A stretch of DNA of 64,000 bases from positions 930,001 through 994,000 of the forward strand of contig NZ_CP133089.1 of assembly GCF_030908405.1 (NCBI RefSeq), given 5' to 3'. The stretch is from Aminobacterium sp. MB27-C1. Its GTDB lineage: Bacteria; Synergistota; Synergistia; Synergistales; Aminobacteriaceae. The translations under genes were made by a program, and so were the position numbers. The notes beneath the pieces are model-generated. The model was not told the origin of the DNA. It saw only the letters and a list, made by a program, of their open reading frames with translations, and ran no database searches. This document shows positions 53,525 through 64,000 of this stretch, piece by piece. Positions within the stretch are counted from its first letter, which is position 1. Every line of letters starts with the position of its first letter.

Positions 53525-53800
53525 GTGACAAAGACAGATCTTGTTAATGCAGTAGCTAAAGCAACAGGTCTCAACAAGCGTGAAGCAGGTGCTGCCGTAG
53601 GTGCAGTGCTTGAGGCCATTGAGAATTCTCTTGCCAAAGGTGACAAAGTTCAGCTTGTTGGTTTCGGCACCTTTGAGGTTCGCGAGAGAGCTGCCAGAGA
53701 GGGAAGAAATCCTCAGGATCCTAAAAAAGTAATTAAGATTCCAGCAAAGAAAGTTCCAGTCTTCAGACCGGGTAAAGCACTGAAGGAGAAAGTGGAATAG
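53525..53800 (+). CDS. hup: HU-type nucleoid DNA-binding protein
   Basis: 91 aa. [21 protein letters not shown] starts the helical dimer region; [25 protein letters not shown] and [18 protein letters not shown] form the DNA-binding arm. GTG start after AAAAGGAGG. It has its own promoter and terminator, so it is probably transcribed alone at high level. Confidence 0.96.
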   Translation: MTKTDLVNAVAKATGLNKREAGAAVGAVLEAIENSLAKGDKVQLVGFGTFEVRERAAREGRNPQDPKKVIKIPAKKVPVFRPGKALKEKVE

Positions 53801-53825
53801 GAATTTTTCGTTTTTTATTGTAGAG

Positions 53826-53858
53826 AAGAGGCCCTTTAAAGGGCCTCTTTGTTTTTTT
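53826..53858 (+). terminator. Terminator of hup
   Basis: Perfect stem AAGAGGCCC / GGGCCTCTT around TTTAAA, then T-rich tail on the plus strand. It lies between the convergent hup and ksgA stops and may serve both directions. Confidence 0.85.
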
Positions 53859-54666
53859 AAAGGGAATTCAACGTTTTCCAGAGAGCGAGCCATTCCTCTC
53901 CAGTTAAATCTTCGGCTCTCAATGTTGGAGAAAAATTAAGGATCGAGAAACTTTCAATAAGGTTGTTTTTATTAATACCGTTGCGTGAAGCAGAGTTGAT
54001 TAATGTTTTTCTTCTCTGAGCAAAAGAAGCGCGAAGAAGATTTCTCCAACTTCCATGTTGGGCTAAATCAAAATTTTTATCAATATTTATCTTTATAACA
54101 GCAGAGTCTACATTAGGCTGTGGGAAAAAAGCCTGAGGGGGAACTTTGCGCAATATTTTACTTTTCCCCATGAGTTCTAAAGTAATGCCAAGAGGGTAGC
54201 GGTCCTTAGTCTTAGGAGGGGCTATTAAGCGCAAGGCAGCTTCTCGCTGAACCATAAAGAGCATAGATTGTAATCCCCTACCTGAAAACACCTCTAGGAG
54301 GCGCCAAATCAAGGGAGTAGTTATATTGTAGGGTATATTTGCCACAACTTTAGTAGGAGTTTCAGGTAAAGAATCTTCATAATCAAAGGTTACGGCGTCA
54401 CCCCAAAAGATAGTAAGACGAGGTTTATATTGTTCCTCTAACGGATCAAGATATGGATGTAATGATTTATCTATCTCTAGGGCAAAAACAGATTTACATG
54501 GAGAAAGAGCGAGTTGCTGAGTGAGGACGCCTTGTCCGGCTCCTACTTCCAAAATGACATCAGATTCTTCAATGGAGGCCCATTTGACAATCTGAGCCAA
54601 GATGTTTTTATCTTGTAGAAAGTTTTGTCCTAGACTTGATTTATGTTTAAACGTTTGGTCTTTCAT
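53857..54666 (-). CDS. ksgA: 16S rRNA dimethyladenosine transferase (KsgA/RsmA)
   Basis: 269 aa. HKSSLGQNFLQDKNIL at the N-terminus; SAM motif I EVGAGQGVLTQQLA; catalytic motif IV VANIPYNITTP; FFPQPNVDSAVI near the C-terminus. Dimethylates A1518 and A1519 of 16S rRNA. GGAGGGGAA directly precedes the ATG. It lies 21 nt after the CatB-like gene, so both are probably one transcript. Confidence 0.95.
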   Translation of the reverse strand: MKDQTFKHKSSLGQNFLQDKNILAQIVKWASIEESDVILEVGAGQGVLTQQLALSPCKSVFALEIDKSLHPYLDPLEEQYKPRLTIFWGDAVTFDYEDSLPETPTKVVANIPYNITTPLIWRLLEVFSGRGLQSMLFMVQREAALRLIAPPKTKDRYPLGITLELMGKSKILRKVPPQAFFPQPNVDSAVIKINIDKNFDLAQHGSWRNLLRASFAQRRKTLINSASRNGINKNNLIESFSILNFSPTLRAEDLTGEEWLALWKTLNSL

Positions 54667-54687
54667 TTCCCCTCCGTGTCTATTTTC

Positions 54688-55347
54688 TTATTTATCAACC
54701 GATTTTGTATTATGCCATAAATTATAGAGAGCGCGAACATTCTTAGAACAAAGAAGATGCATGTTCTCTTTTATCTGTTCCAGTGGCCACTCCCACCACG
54801 TCATTTCTAAAAGCATAGTTACTTCTTCGTCGGAGAATCTTTTTCGTATGAAACGAGCTGGATTTCCTCCGACAATAGAATAAGGGGTCACATCTTTTGT
54901 AACGAGGGCACGACTTCCGATGACAGCACCATGGCCGATTTTGACTCCAGGCATGATCATAGCTTCAGAGCCTATCCATACGTCACTCCCAATAACAGTA
55001 TCTCCCATAGGGGCGTAGCCGTCACATGCTTCAGAGAAAGCAAACTTTTCATTATGTGTATATTCATCTTGCGTGTAGAAAAAGGGGAAAGTTGTTATCC
55101 AGTCATAACGATGACCCTGGTTACCTGCCATAATAAAACTAGCCCCTGATCCTATAGAACAAAAACTGCCTATAATCAATTTGTCGACATCATTTCGGTC
55201 TGGCGATAAATAACGAACACACTCTTCAAAAGAGTGTTCATGATAGTATCCGGAGTAGTAGCTATATCGTCCAACTGTAATATTTGGATTTGTTATTTGC
55301 TCGGCAATGGGTTTTCCCCTGAAGGGGCTTTCAAAATAGTTTTTCAT
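54688..55347 (-). CDS. catB: CatB-like xenobiotic acetyltransferase (type B chloramphenicol acetyltransferase family)
   Basis: 219 aa left-handed beta-helix acetyltransferase. [12 protein letters not shown] at the N-terminus, [14 protein letters not shown], the catalytic-His block [16 protein letters not shown], hexapeptide repeats ([27 protein letters not shown]) and [14 protein letters not shown] all match xenobiotic acetyltransferases of the CatB/Vat group. Chloramphenicol is a likely substrate, but many chromosomal members are not proven resistance genes. It lies between a tRNA terminator and ksgA, and may have been acquired (codon test needed). The ribosome site GGGAGG is about 12 nt from the ATG. 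Confidence 0.88.
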   Translation of the reverse strand: MKNYFESPFRGKPIAEQITNPNITVGRYSYYSGYYHEHSFEECVRYLSPDRNDVDKLIIGSFCSIGSGASFIMAGNQGHRYDWITTFPFFYTQDEYTHNEKFAFSEACDGYAPMGDTVIGSDVWIGSEAMIMPGVKIGHGAVIGSRALVTKDVTPYSIVGGNPARFIRKRFSDEEVTMLLEMTWWEWPLEQIKENMHLLCSKNVRALYNLWHNTKSVDK

Positions 55348-55374
55348 TTGTTATTTTGCCTCCCAAATTTGCCA

Positions 55375-55403
55375 ATAAAAAAAGCGGGGTAAATACCCCG
55401 CTT
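55375..55403 (-). terminator. Terminator of tRNA-Pro
   Basis: On the minus strand, AAGCGGGGTA / TACCCCGCTT followed by a T-run, directly after the tRNA and before catB. Confidence 0.87.
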
Positions 55404-55412
55404 GTATACGCA

Positions 55413-55490
55413 TGGTCGGGACGAGAGGATTCGAACCTCCGACCACCTGCACCCCATGCAGGTGCGCTAGCCAGGCTGCGCTACGTCCCG
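55413..55490 (-). tRNA. tRNA-Pro (GGG)
   Basis: Minus strand: acceptor stem CGGGACG/CGTCCCG, D-arm GCGC...GCGC, anticodon stem CCTGC/GCAGG with loop ATGGGGT (anticodon GGG), T-arm GGAGG-TTCGAAT-CCTCT and an encoded CCA. 78 nt including CCA. Confidence 0.96.
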
Positions 55491-55572
55491 ATGACTTGGG
55501 TATTTTACCTAATATACCAGACTAGGTCAAGCTTTATAAAGGTCTTTCTATTATACATTCTTAGTCTTTTCA

Positions 55573-55607
55573 ATAAAAAAGAGCTGCCCCTTTCGGAGCA
55601 GCTCTTT
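55573..55607 (-). terminator. Terminator of nifJ
   Basis: Minus-strand stem AGAGCTGC / GCAGCTCT with TCC-GAAA-GGG inside, followed by T6, 18 nt after the nifJ stop. Confidence 0.88.
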
Positions 55608-55623
55608 AGCATCTTAAAATATC

Positions 55624-59181
<3,558 letters not shown>

Positions 59182-59210
59182 TCATGTACCCCCTCTGTAT
59201 TTTTTCAATA

Positions 59211-59252
59211 GAGAGCATTATGACCTCTGATTGAATCCAAAGCAATGCTCTC
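59211..59252 (-). repeat. Inverted repeat in the nifJ leader
   Basis: GAGAGCATT (59211-59219) and AATGCTCTC (59244-59252) are exact complements around 24 bases. The repeat lies in the nifJ untranslated leader, 30 nt before the start codon. No T-run follows, so it is not a standard terminator. It may stabilise or regulate the mRNA. Confidence 0.65.
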
Positions 59253-59387
59253 CTACTGAAATATAATAATAATTAAGTGCGAAAAAAGAAACAGCTATAT
59301 TTAAAGGTGAAATATTTGCAAGATATGAACATTCTAAAATCGCATTTTTCAAAAAAGACAAAAAAATCCATTCTGACATTCGCGTTG

Positions 59388-59415
59388 ATATTATCACAAT
59401 GAAAAGGACTGTCAA
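59388..59415 (-). promoter_or_regulatory. Probable nifJ promoter
   Basis: Minus strand TTGACA (59410-59415), 16-nt spacer, TAATAT (59388-59393). The resulting leader is about 200 nt. The rest of 59182-59530 shows no convincing gene. Confidence 0.6.
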
Positions 59416-59463
59416 TGTTATGATAGTCACGAATGGTATAGACTCTTTATTTTTTATAAAGCT

Positions 59464-59493
59464 CTGCAAGGAGAACTAAAAGGCTGTTATAAT
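59464..59493 (+). promoter_or_regulatory. Probable promoter of the trmB operon
   Basis: Consensus TATAAT at 59488-59493 with a weak -35 (CTGCAA at 59464-59469), 38 nt before the ATG. Confidence 0.5.
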
Positions 59494-59530
59494 CTATCTG
59501 CTTTTAAGTTTTGCTCTTAAGGAGGCGTTG

Positions 59531-60490
59531 ATGCCTGTGGCTTTTGTAACTCTTAAAGATGTTGTAATACGACCTGAGTTTATGCAACTTCCTTTTAAAC
59601 TTTCCCCTTATAAGAAAGAGGAGGGAAGGGATATTGTAGAAATAGGTTTTGGCAACGGCGAATTCCCCGTTTATATGGCAAAAAATAATTCTCAAGATAC
59701 CTTTTGGGGAATAGAAGTTTCACAAACATGTGTTTTGAAGGCAGCGAAAAGAGCGCGGAGCTTGGGAATCGCGAATTTATTCCTTATGTGTGGGGATGCA
59801 CGTTTCTTACTTAGAGAGTGTTTTGAAGATGAGAGCATCGATAAGGTCTATATGAATTTCCCATGTCCTTGGCCAAAATCTCGCCATGAGAAAAGAAGAG
59901 TTACATATATTGGTTTCGCAGATATGTTGGCAGCCGTTCTTAAATGTGGTGGAGTTTTCGAACTCGTTACAGATGAAGAATGGTATGCGGAAGAGGTTCG
60001 AGATGTTTTATCTTCACACAATGCTCTTCAATTGCGTACTTTCGAGAGGAATCCATCTCGTCCGGTAAAGACGAAGTATGAGAGAAAATGGCTGGCACAA
60101 GGTAAGGATATTTTTCTGGTTCAGATAGAGAAAAAAGAGAGATTTACAGTAGAACGCCTCATAAAGGAGGAAGAAACGGTGAACACAAAAATAGAGACTA
60201 GTGCATGGACTTTGGCAGACCTTGATTCACTCAATGGGTATGAGGGAACTGAAGAAGATTGCCATTGGACATATAAAGGATACTATACATCGCCTGAGGG
60301 TGCCTTTCTTATTCAGACCATAGCATCCGATGGTGGTTTTGAGCAGCGTTATTTTTTAAAGCTGGTAAAGAAAGAAAATGAGACTCTTATAAAACTTGAT
60401 AGTAATTGTGCAGCTTTTAGAACACCTGCATTAAAAAGATCACTTTATTATCTTGCTGATTATCTGGGCAGGGTAGTTGATCGTTCATGA
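59531..60490 (+). CDS. trmB: tRNA (guanine-N7-)-methyltransferase with C-terminal extension
   Basis: Methylates G46 of tRNA. The SAM motif [15 protein letters not shown] is near residues 36-50, and the TrmB signature [15 protein letters not shown] near 115-129, followed by [14 protein letters not shown]. The normal family end is near residue 205; here another 110 residues follow, unrelated to TrmB as far as I can see. At that junction an in-frame GTG (60179) carries a near-perfect AAAGGAGG (60163-60170) 8 nt upstream, so a separate 103-aa protein may also be translated. ATG at 59531 with AAGGAGG 5 nt upstream. First gene of a tightly coupled tRNA/rRNA-modification operon. Confidence 0.9.
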
Positions 60491-60885
60491 AGGGGTATTG
60501 TGTTAAACCTATTGGTATTGTGAAATCTTCTATAGGCGAACCTGTTTCTCCTGATTCATTTAAGGAACATCATTCTAGCATTCTTCTTGATCCTTTTTAT
60601 CTTCCTGCTTTTGAAGACATAAAGGAGGGCACCGAAATTTTAGTGATTTTTCGCTTTCACAGGTCTTCTGCCTTTCCTTTTCAGGTTCATCCAAGGGGAG
60701 ATTTGCGTCGGCCGTTGCAGAGTGTTTGTTCAACATGTTCTCCCCGTCGTCCAAACTTTTTGGGAACGACTCGTTGTCGACTTTTGAAAAAAGAGGGGAA
60801 CACTCTTTTTGTTGTTGGTCTTGATGCCATAGACGGTACTCCAATTCTTGATATCAAACCCTTTGTAATGGAGTCTTTCAAATGA
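60487..60885 (+). CDS. TrmO/TsaA-like tRNA-Thr A37 N6-methyltransferase family protein
   Basis: 132 aa UPF0066/TrmO beta-barrel: [13 protein letters not shown] at the N-terminus, [25 protein letters not shown]-like block here [20 protein letters not shown], and [16 protein letters not shown] at the C-terminus. TrmO methylates t6A37 in tRNA-Thr. The normal ST-R-PNP block is altered to STCSPRRPN, so substrate or activity may differ. Overlaps trmB and rsmD by 4 nt each (ATGA). Confidence 0.85.
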
Positions 60886-61394
60886 AGGACGTACGTCCTA
60901 CATCATCTAAAGTTCTTCAGGCGTTATTTAATATACTGGGGTCTCTTCAAGAGGTGGCTTTTCTTGATCTCTTTGCTGGTACCGGAAAGGTTGGTGCTTT
61001 TGCTTATGAGCGGGGAGCAAGGCCAGTTGTAGAGGTTGAGCTTGTGCGTAAGAGGGCTGAAGCTATTCGCAAAAATTTTAAAAAAGAGATAGATAGCGAT
61101 TCTTATATTGTGCTATCAATGGATATACGAAGGGCTTTGCAGTGGTTACAGAAAAAAAATCATTCTTTTGATATTATTTTTGCAGATCCCCCTTATGAAG
61201 AAGGGTGGCCCAATAGAATTCTGGATCTTCTGAAAGAAGCACCTGTTATTTTGAAAGATAATGGTTTAATTATAATAGAGCATTCAATACGAGAGCCTAT
61301 TATAATTCAAGGTGACGATTTTATTGTGACAGACTCACGTACTTATGGAGATACGAACCTCACCTTTTTAAAGAAGAAGGAGGTCTTTGAATGA
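60882..61394 (+). CDS. rsmD: 16S rRNA (guanine966-N2)-methyltransferase RsmD
   Basis: 170 aa. RPTSSKVLQALFNIL at the N-terminus, SAM motif FLDLFAGTGKVGAFAYERGA, and catalytic DPPYEEGW. The order rsmD-coaD is conserved in many bacteria. 4-nt overlaps on both sides. Confidence 0.93.
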   Translation: MKDVRPTSSKVLQALFNILGSLQEVAFLDLFAGTGKVGAFAYERGARPVVEVELVRKRAEAIRKNFKKEIDSDSYIVLSMDIRRALQWLQKKNHSFDIIFADPPYEEGWPNRILDLLKEAPVILKDNGLIIIEHSIREPIIIQGDDFIVTDSRTYGDTNLTFLKKKEVFE

Positions 61395-61891
61395 AACGCC
61401 CTATACGTGCTGTTTACCCGGGGTCTTTCGATCCTATTACGAACGGTCATATTTATATAGCGGAAAGGGCAGCTGCTTTGTTTGACGAACTTGTTGTCAG
61501 CGTGTTGCTTAATCCTCAGAAAAAAGCAACTTTTAGTGTAGAAGAGAGAAAAGCAATGGCTAGAGAAGCATTAAGTCATCTTCCTAATGTAAAGGTGAAT
61601 TCGTTTACCGGACTTCTTGTCGATTTTTTACGCCAAGAGCGAAGTCGTATTATCATTCGTGGTCTCCGTGCTTTATCGGATTTCGAATACGAATTTCAAC
61701 TAGCTCTCATGAACAGGCAATTAGCGCCGGACATAGAAACATTATTTATCGTTACGGAGGCTAAATACTCGTATCTTTCAAGCCACGCAGTGAAAGAGAT
61801 TTTCCATTTTGGAGGCCCTGTTCAGGAAATGGTTCCTCCAGGGGTATATCGTCGGCTGCGAGAACGTTACCCTAAGCCGTTTTCCAATTGA
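61391..61891 (+). CDS. coaD: Phosphopantetheine adenylyltransferase
   Basis: 166 aa. YPGSFDPITNGHIYI contains the nucleotidyltransferase HxGH-type motif (TNGH); IIRGLRALSDFEYEFQLALMNRQL and YSYLSSHAVKEI (SSS/T-R/K motif region) are typical. Fourth step of CoA synthesis. Overlaps rsmD by 4 nt and the convergent tmcAL by 25 nt. Confidence 0.96.
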   Translation: MKRPIRAVYPGSFDPITNGHIYIAERAAALFDELVVSVLLNPQKKATFSVEERKAMAREALSHLPNVKVNSFTGLLVDFLRQERSRIIIRGLRALSDFEYEFQLALMNRQLAPDIETLFIVTEAKYSYLSSHAVKEIFHFGGPVQEMVPPGVYRRLRERYPKPFSN

Positions 61892-63093
61892 TAAGGGATT
61901 GCTCGTAATTCATGTTCTGTGTACGGAGTATCTACGAGATATTCCCATAATGTCGATGCAATATTCTCAAGTTGGAGTAACCGACGAGATGGTCCTCTGA
62001 AAGAAGGAATATATCCTCTGGTAATAATGGGTAACGTTGTTTTGCTACGCATCTCTTTTAGCAATTTTTTCCCGCGGGAAGAAAAACCGAGAACACGTAT
62101 ATATTGAGGTCCCAGCCGTTGAAAGGCTCTGTTTTCCCAATGTTTGATGCCTAAAAGCCAATCAATGGCGAAGCGTTGAATTGTCCCCTTTGTGTAACGC
62201 TTAGATGTTGCTTGTGATACGAAATCATCCCAGGAAAGAGAGGTTCCGGCCAATTTATAAAATAGGTTTTCGAGACCTTCTTTCATCTCTGCTGTTTTTG
62301 CAATTTCTTGAGGTGTGCTTCGTAAAAGACTTGTTTGGAGAAAGGGCCATAATTTTTGGGCAGAGTATGCAATCCGACCACTCTTGCAGGCTTCTTCTAT
62401 GAGAGATCGGGAAAAGGATGGAAGAGCATCAAGTATGTTTTCCTGTTTTCCTCCTCTATATGCTTTTCGTATCGCTGAGGCACTTGCCCATGTTCCTTGA
62501 AAAGTTTCGTCGTGGTAGCCAGCTCCCTTTCTCTCTATAGGAACACAATGTAATGGGTATTTGTTTTTTTCGATGTGAAGAAGATACGCCAATGCAAGGG
62601 AGTTATTAGGTTGAGAGAGTATTGAACCTGAATCTGGAATTAATGCTTCCAGAGCCGAAGCACGCGCTTTCACATATGAAAAGCCTTTTTCAAGATATCT
62701 TCTGAGTTCTCTCTTGAAAGGTTCAGGTTCGTGAATTAGAATGTCAAGGATTGTGGATAAATCGCAATTATGGTTTTCCATACCAAAAGAAAGATGGGTT
62801 ACACTGTGACATGCTGCCAGAATATCTACCGCTCCTGCGGCAAAAACTCCGGCATTATGGCATGAAAAAAATACAGGTAGTTCTAATACTACGTCTGCGC
62901 CGGCTTCTAAGGCGAGAGCTGTGCGTTGCCATTTATCTAAAAAAGCAGGTTCTCCTCTTTGTGTAAAATGGGAAGAAAGAACGACGACGATTTCTGAAGC
63001 ATCTGTTTTCCGTGTTGCTTCATTTAACTGAAAAACATGCCCGTTATGTAAAGGGTTATACTCAGCGATGATGCCAACAACATTTTTTGACAT
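61867..63093 (-). CDS. tmcAL: tRNA(Met) cytidine acetate ligase TmcAL (YlbM)
   Basis: 408 aa nucleotidyltransferase-fold enzyme: GIIAEYNPLHNGHVFQL (HxGH motif HNGH), SSHFTQRGEPAFLDKWQRT and LELPVFFSCHNAG are characteristic. It forms ac4C34 in elongator tRNA-Met, using acetate and ATP. That use of acetate is notable next to the divergent ackA. Its 3' end overlaps coaD tail-to-tail. Confidence 0.93.
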   Translation of the reverse strand: MSKNVVGIIAEYNPLHNGHVFQLNEATRKTDASEIVVVLSSHFTQRGEPAFLDKWQRTALALEAGADVVLELPVFFSCHNAGVFAAGAVDILAACHSVTHLSFGMENHNCDLSTILDILIHEPEPFKRELRRYLEKGFSYVKARASALEALIPDSGSILSQPNNSLALAYLLHIEKNKYPLHCVPIERKGAGYHDETFQGTWASASAIRKAYRGGKQENILDALPSFSRSLIEEACKSGRIAYSAQKLWPFLQTSLLRSTPQEIAKTAEMKEGLENLFYKLAGTSLSWDDFVSQATSKRYTKGTIQRFAIDWLLGIKHWENRAFQRLGPQYIRVLGFSSRGKKLLKEMRSKTTLPIITRGYIPSFRGPSRRLLQLENIASTLWEYLVDTPYTEHELRAIPYQLENGLG

Positions 63094-63192
63094 AGGTAAT
63101 CACGCTTTCTATAAATATATAATAATACAGATACTCTTAAAGATACCCTGTAGAATTCTATCAGGTCAAGGAGAGGGAGGAATCCAAAAGCA

Positions 63193-64000
63193 ATGAAAGT
63201 ATTGGTTATTAACTGTGGAAGTTCATCTTTGAAGTATCAGCTTTTCGACATGGAGACAGAAGCTGTTCTCGCTAAGGGATTGGTTGAGCGTATTGGTATT
63301 GAAGGTTCTCGAATTAAGCACACGAAGGTTGGAATGGATGCTGTCATTCGTAATACAGAAATTTCTAACCATAAAGTGGCTATTAAATATGTTCTTGAGG
63401 CCCTTCTTGATCCTCAGCATGGGGTACTTAAGAGTCTTGATGAGCTCAATGCCGTAGGGCACAGAGTCGTTCACGGTGGAGAGAAATTTGCACGTTCAGT
63501 TATGATCGATAAAGATGTTATCGAAGCTCTTCAGGAGTGCGTGCCTCTTGCACCTCTTCATAACCCAGCAAACCTTATGGGCATTGAAGCTATGCAGGAA
63601 GTTCTTCCCAATGTTCCTCAGGTTGGAGTTTTTGACACAGCTTTCCACCAGACAATGCCTGGACAGGCTTATATGTACGGTGTTCCTTATCACTATTATG
63701 AAAAGTACAGAGTTCGCCGTTATGGCTTCCACGGAACAAGCCATTTCTATGTTTCTCATAGAGCAGCTGACTTCCTTGGTAAAAAAGTTGAAGATCTTAA
63801 GATTGTCACATGCCATTTAGGAAACGGAAGCTCCATAACAGCTGTTGATGGCGGAAAATCTGTTGATACTAGCATGGGATTCAGCCCCCTCCCCGGAGTT
63901 ATCATGGGAACACGTGCTGGTGATGTTGACCCTCAGCTTCTTACATTCCTTGCTGAGCAAGAAGATCTTGATCCCAAAGCCATGAGTCACATTTTGAATA
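63193..64000 (+). CDS. ackA: Acetate kinase, N-terminal part (3' end outside window)
   Basis: [17 protein letters not shown] (phosphate-1 motif), [32 protein letters not shown] and THLGNGSS-like [11 protein letters not shown] are typical of acetate kinase. Substrate-level phosphorylation from acetyl phosphate, completing the NifJ acetyl-CoA to acetate route. The reading frame is open to the window end at 269 codons of an expected 400 or so. The ATG is preceded by GGGAGG at a long spacing (about 13 nt). Confidence 0.96.
   Translation, partial: MKVLVINCGSSSLKYQLFDMETEAVLAKGLVERIGIEGSRIKHTKVGMDAVIRNTEISNHKVAIKYVLEALLDPQHGVLKSLDELNAVGHRVVHGGEKFARSVMIDKDVIEALQECVPLAPLHNPANLMGIEAMQEVLPNVPQVGVFDTAFHQTMPGQAYMYGVPYHYYEKYRVRRYGFHGTSHFYVSHRAADFLGKKVEDLKIVTCHLGNGSSITAVDGGKSVDTSMGFSPLPGVIMGTRAGDVDPQLLTFLAEQEDLDPKAMSHILN

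Noticed and set aside
53826-53849. CRISPR-like or repeat element from the strong palindrome
   Set aside because: It is a simple single terminator hairpin with a T-rich tail after hup; no repeat array exists anywhere in the window.
59218-59469. Minus-strand 83-codon open frame upstream of nifJ
   Set aside because: It overlaps the nifJ promoter and leader and has no ribosome site or recognisable protein features.

Overview
The window is a gene-dense bacterial chromosome segment of moderate, slightly AT-rich composition, with no rRNA, insertion sequence, prophage or CRISPR array. The gene content suggests a strictly anaerobic diderm with Firmicutes-like gene order: pyruvate:ferredoxin oxidoreductase, a Thermotoga-type ferredoxin, acetate kinase, SelA/SelB/YedF, an SLH-domain outer-membrane barrel, and the conserved neighbourhoods veg-ispE-purR and yicC-remA-gmk-rpoZ-coaBC-priA. 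A member of Synergistota (Aminobacterium-like) fits best. This is inference; no marker gene settles it here.

Layout. 1-5.9 kb (+): the C-terminal part of a PcrA/UvrD helicase, coaE with a CutA-like tail, a DHH-CBS-CCA nucleotidyltransferase fusion, a site-2-protease-like peptidase and surE. 5.9-8.3 kb (+): a promoter inside a perfect palindrome, a T-box leader, argG and an amino-acid-binding protein. 8.4-19.1 kb (-, apart from one small + strand membrane-protein gene): a seven-gene cluster that looks like a mosaic exopolysaccharide synthesis and secretion system. It contains a GH8-like hydrolase, a membrane protein with a degenerate GGDEF domain but intact I-site, a DUF2334 deacetylase-like protein, a processive GT2 synthase, an AMIN-BcsB fusion, an SLH-anchored beta-barrel and a TIM-barrel hydrolase-like protein. 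19.1-29.4 kb (-): a compact purine operon purC-S-Q-L-F-M-N-H-(D-E) with a strong sigma-70-type promoter. 29.5-33.1 kb (+): lepA, hemW (abnormal start) and an unknown gene. 33.1-37.2 kb: yedF divergent from selA-selB. 37.3-39.6 kb (+): veg, ispE, purR, ferredoxin. 39.6-53.8 kb (+): a CAU tRNA, nif3, trpS, and a long head-to-tail run of housekeeping genes (scpAB, rluB, an HDOD gene, cmk, plsC, hflX, yicC, remA, gmk, rpoZ, coaBC, priA, der, hup). 53.9-59.2 kb (-): ksgA, a CatB-like acetyltransferase, tRNA-Pro(GGG) and nifJ. 59.5-64 kb: trmB (extended), trmO, rsmD and coaD, convergent with tmcAL, then the start of ackA.

How the genes fit together. NifJ, ferredoxin and AckA form the pyruvate-to-acetate energy route. 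The pur operon is paired with a Bacillus-type PurR encoded 9 kb away. The 8.5-19 kb cluster is the best candidate for an undescribed system: it combines parts of the Bcs (BcsB, BcsZ), Pga (deacetylase and hydrolase) and Pel (degenerate GGDEF receptor) machineries and has an SLH porin-like barrel in place of the usual TPR-barrel exporter. Veg and RemA, both biofilm-matrix regulators in Bacillus, are encoded in the same window. Two long reading frames (PurD-PurE and TrmB plus an unknown domain) each contain a well-formed internal Shine-Dalgarno and start codon at the domain junction, so each may also yield the second domain alone.
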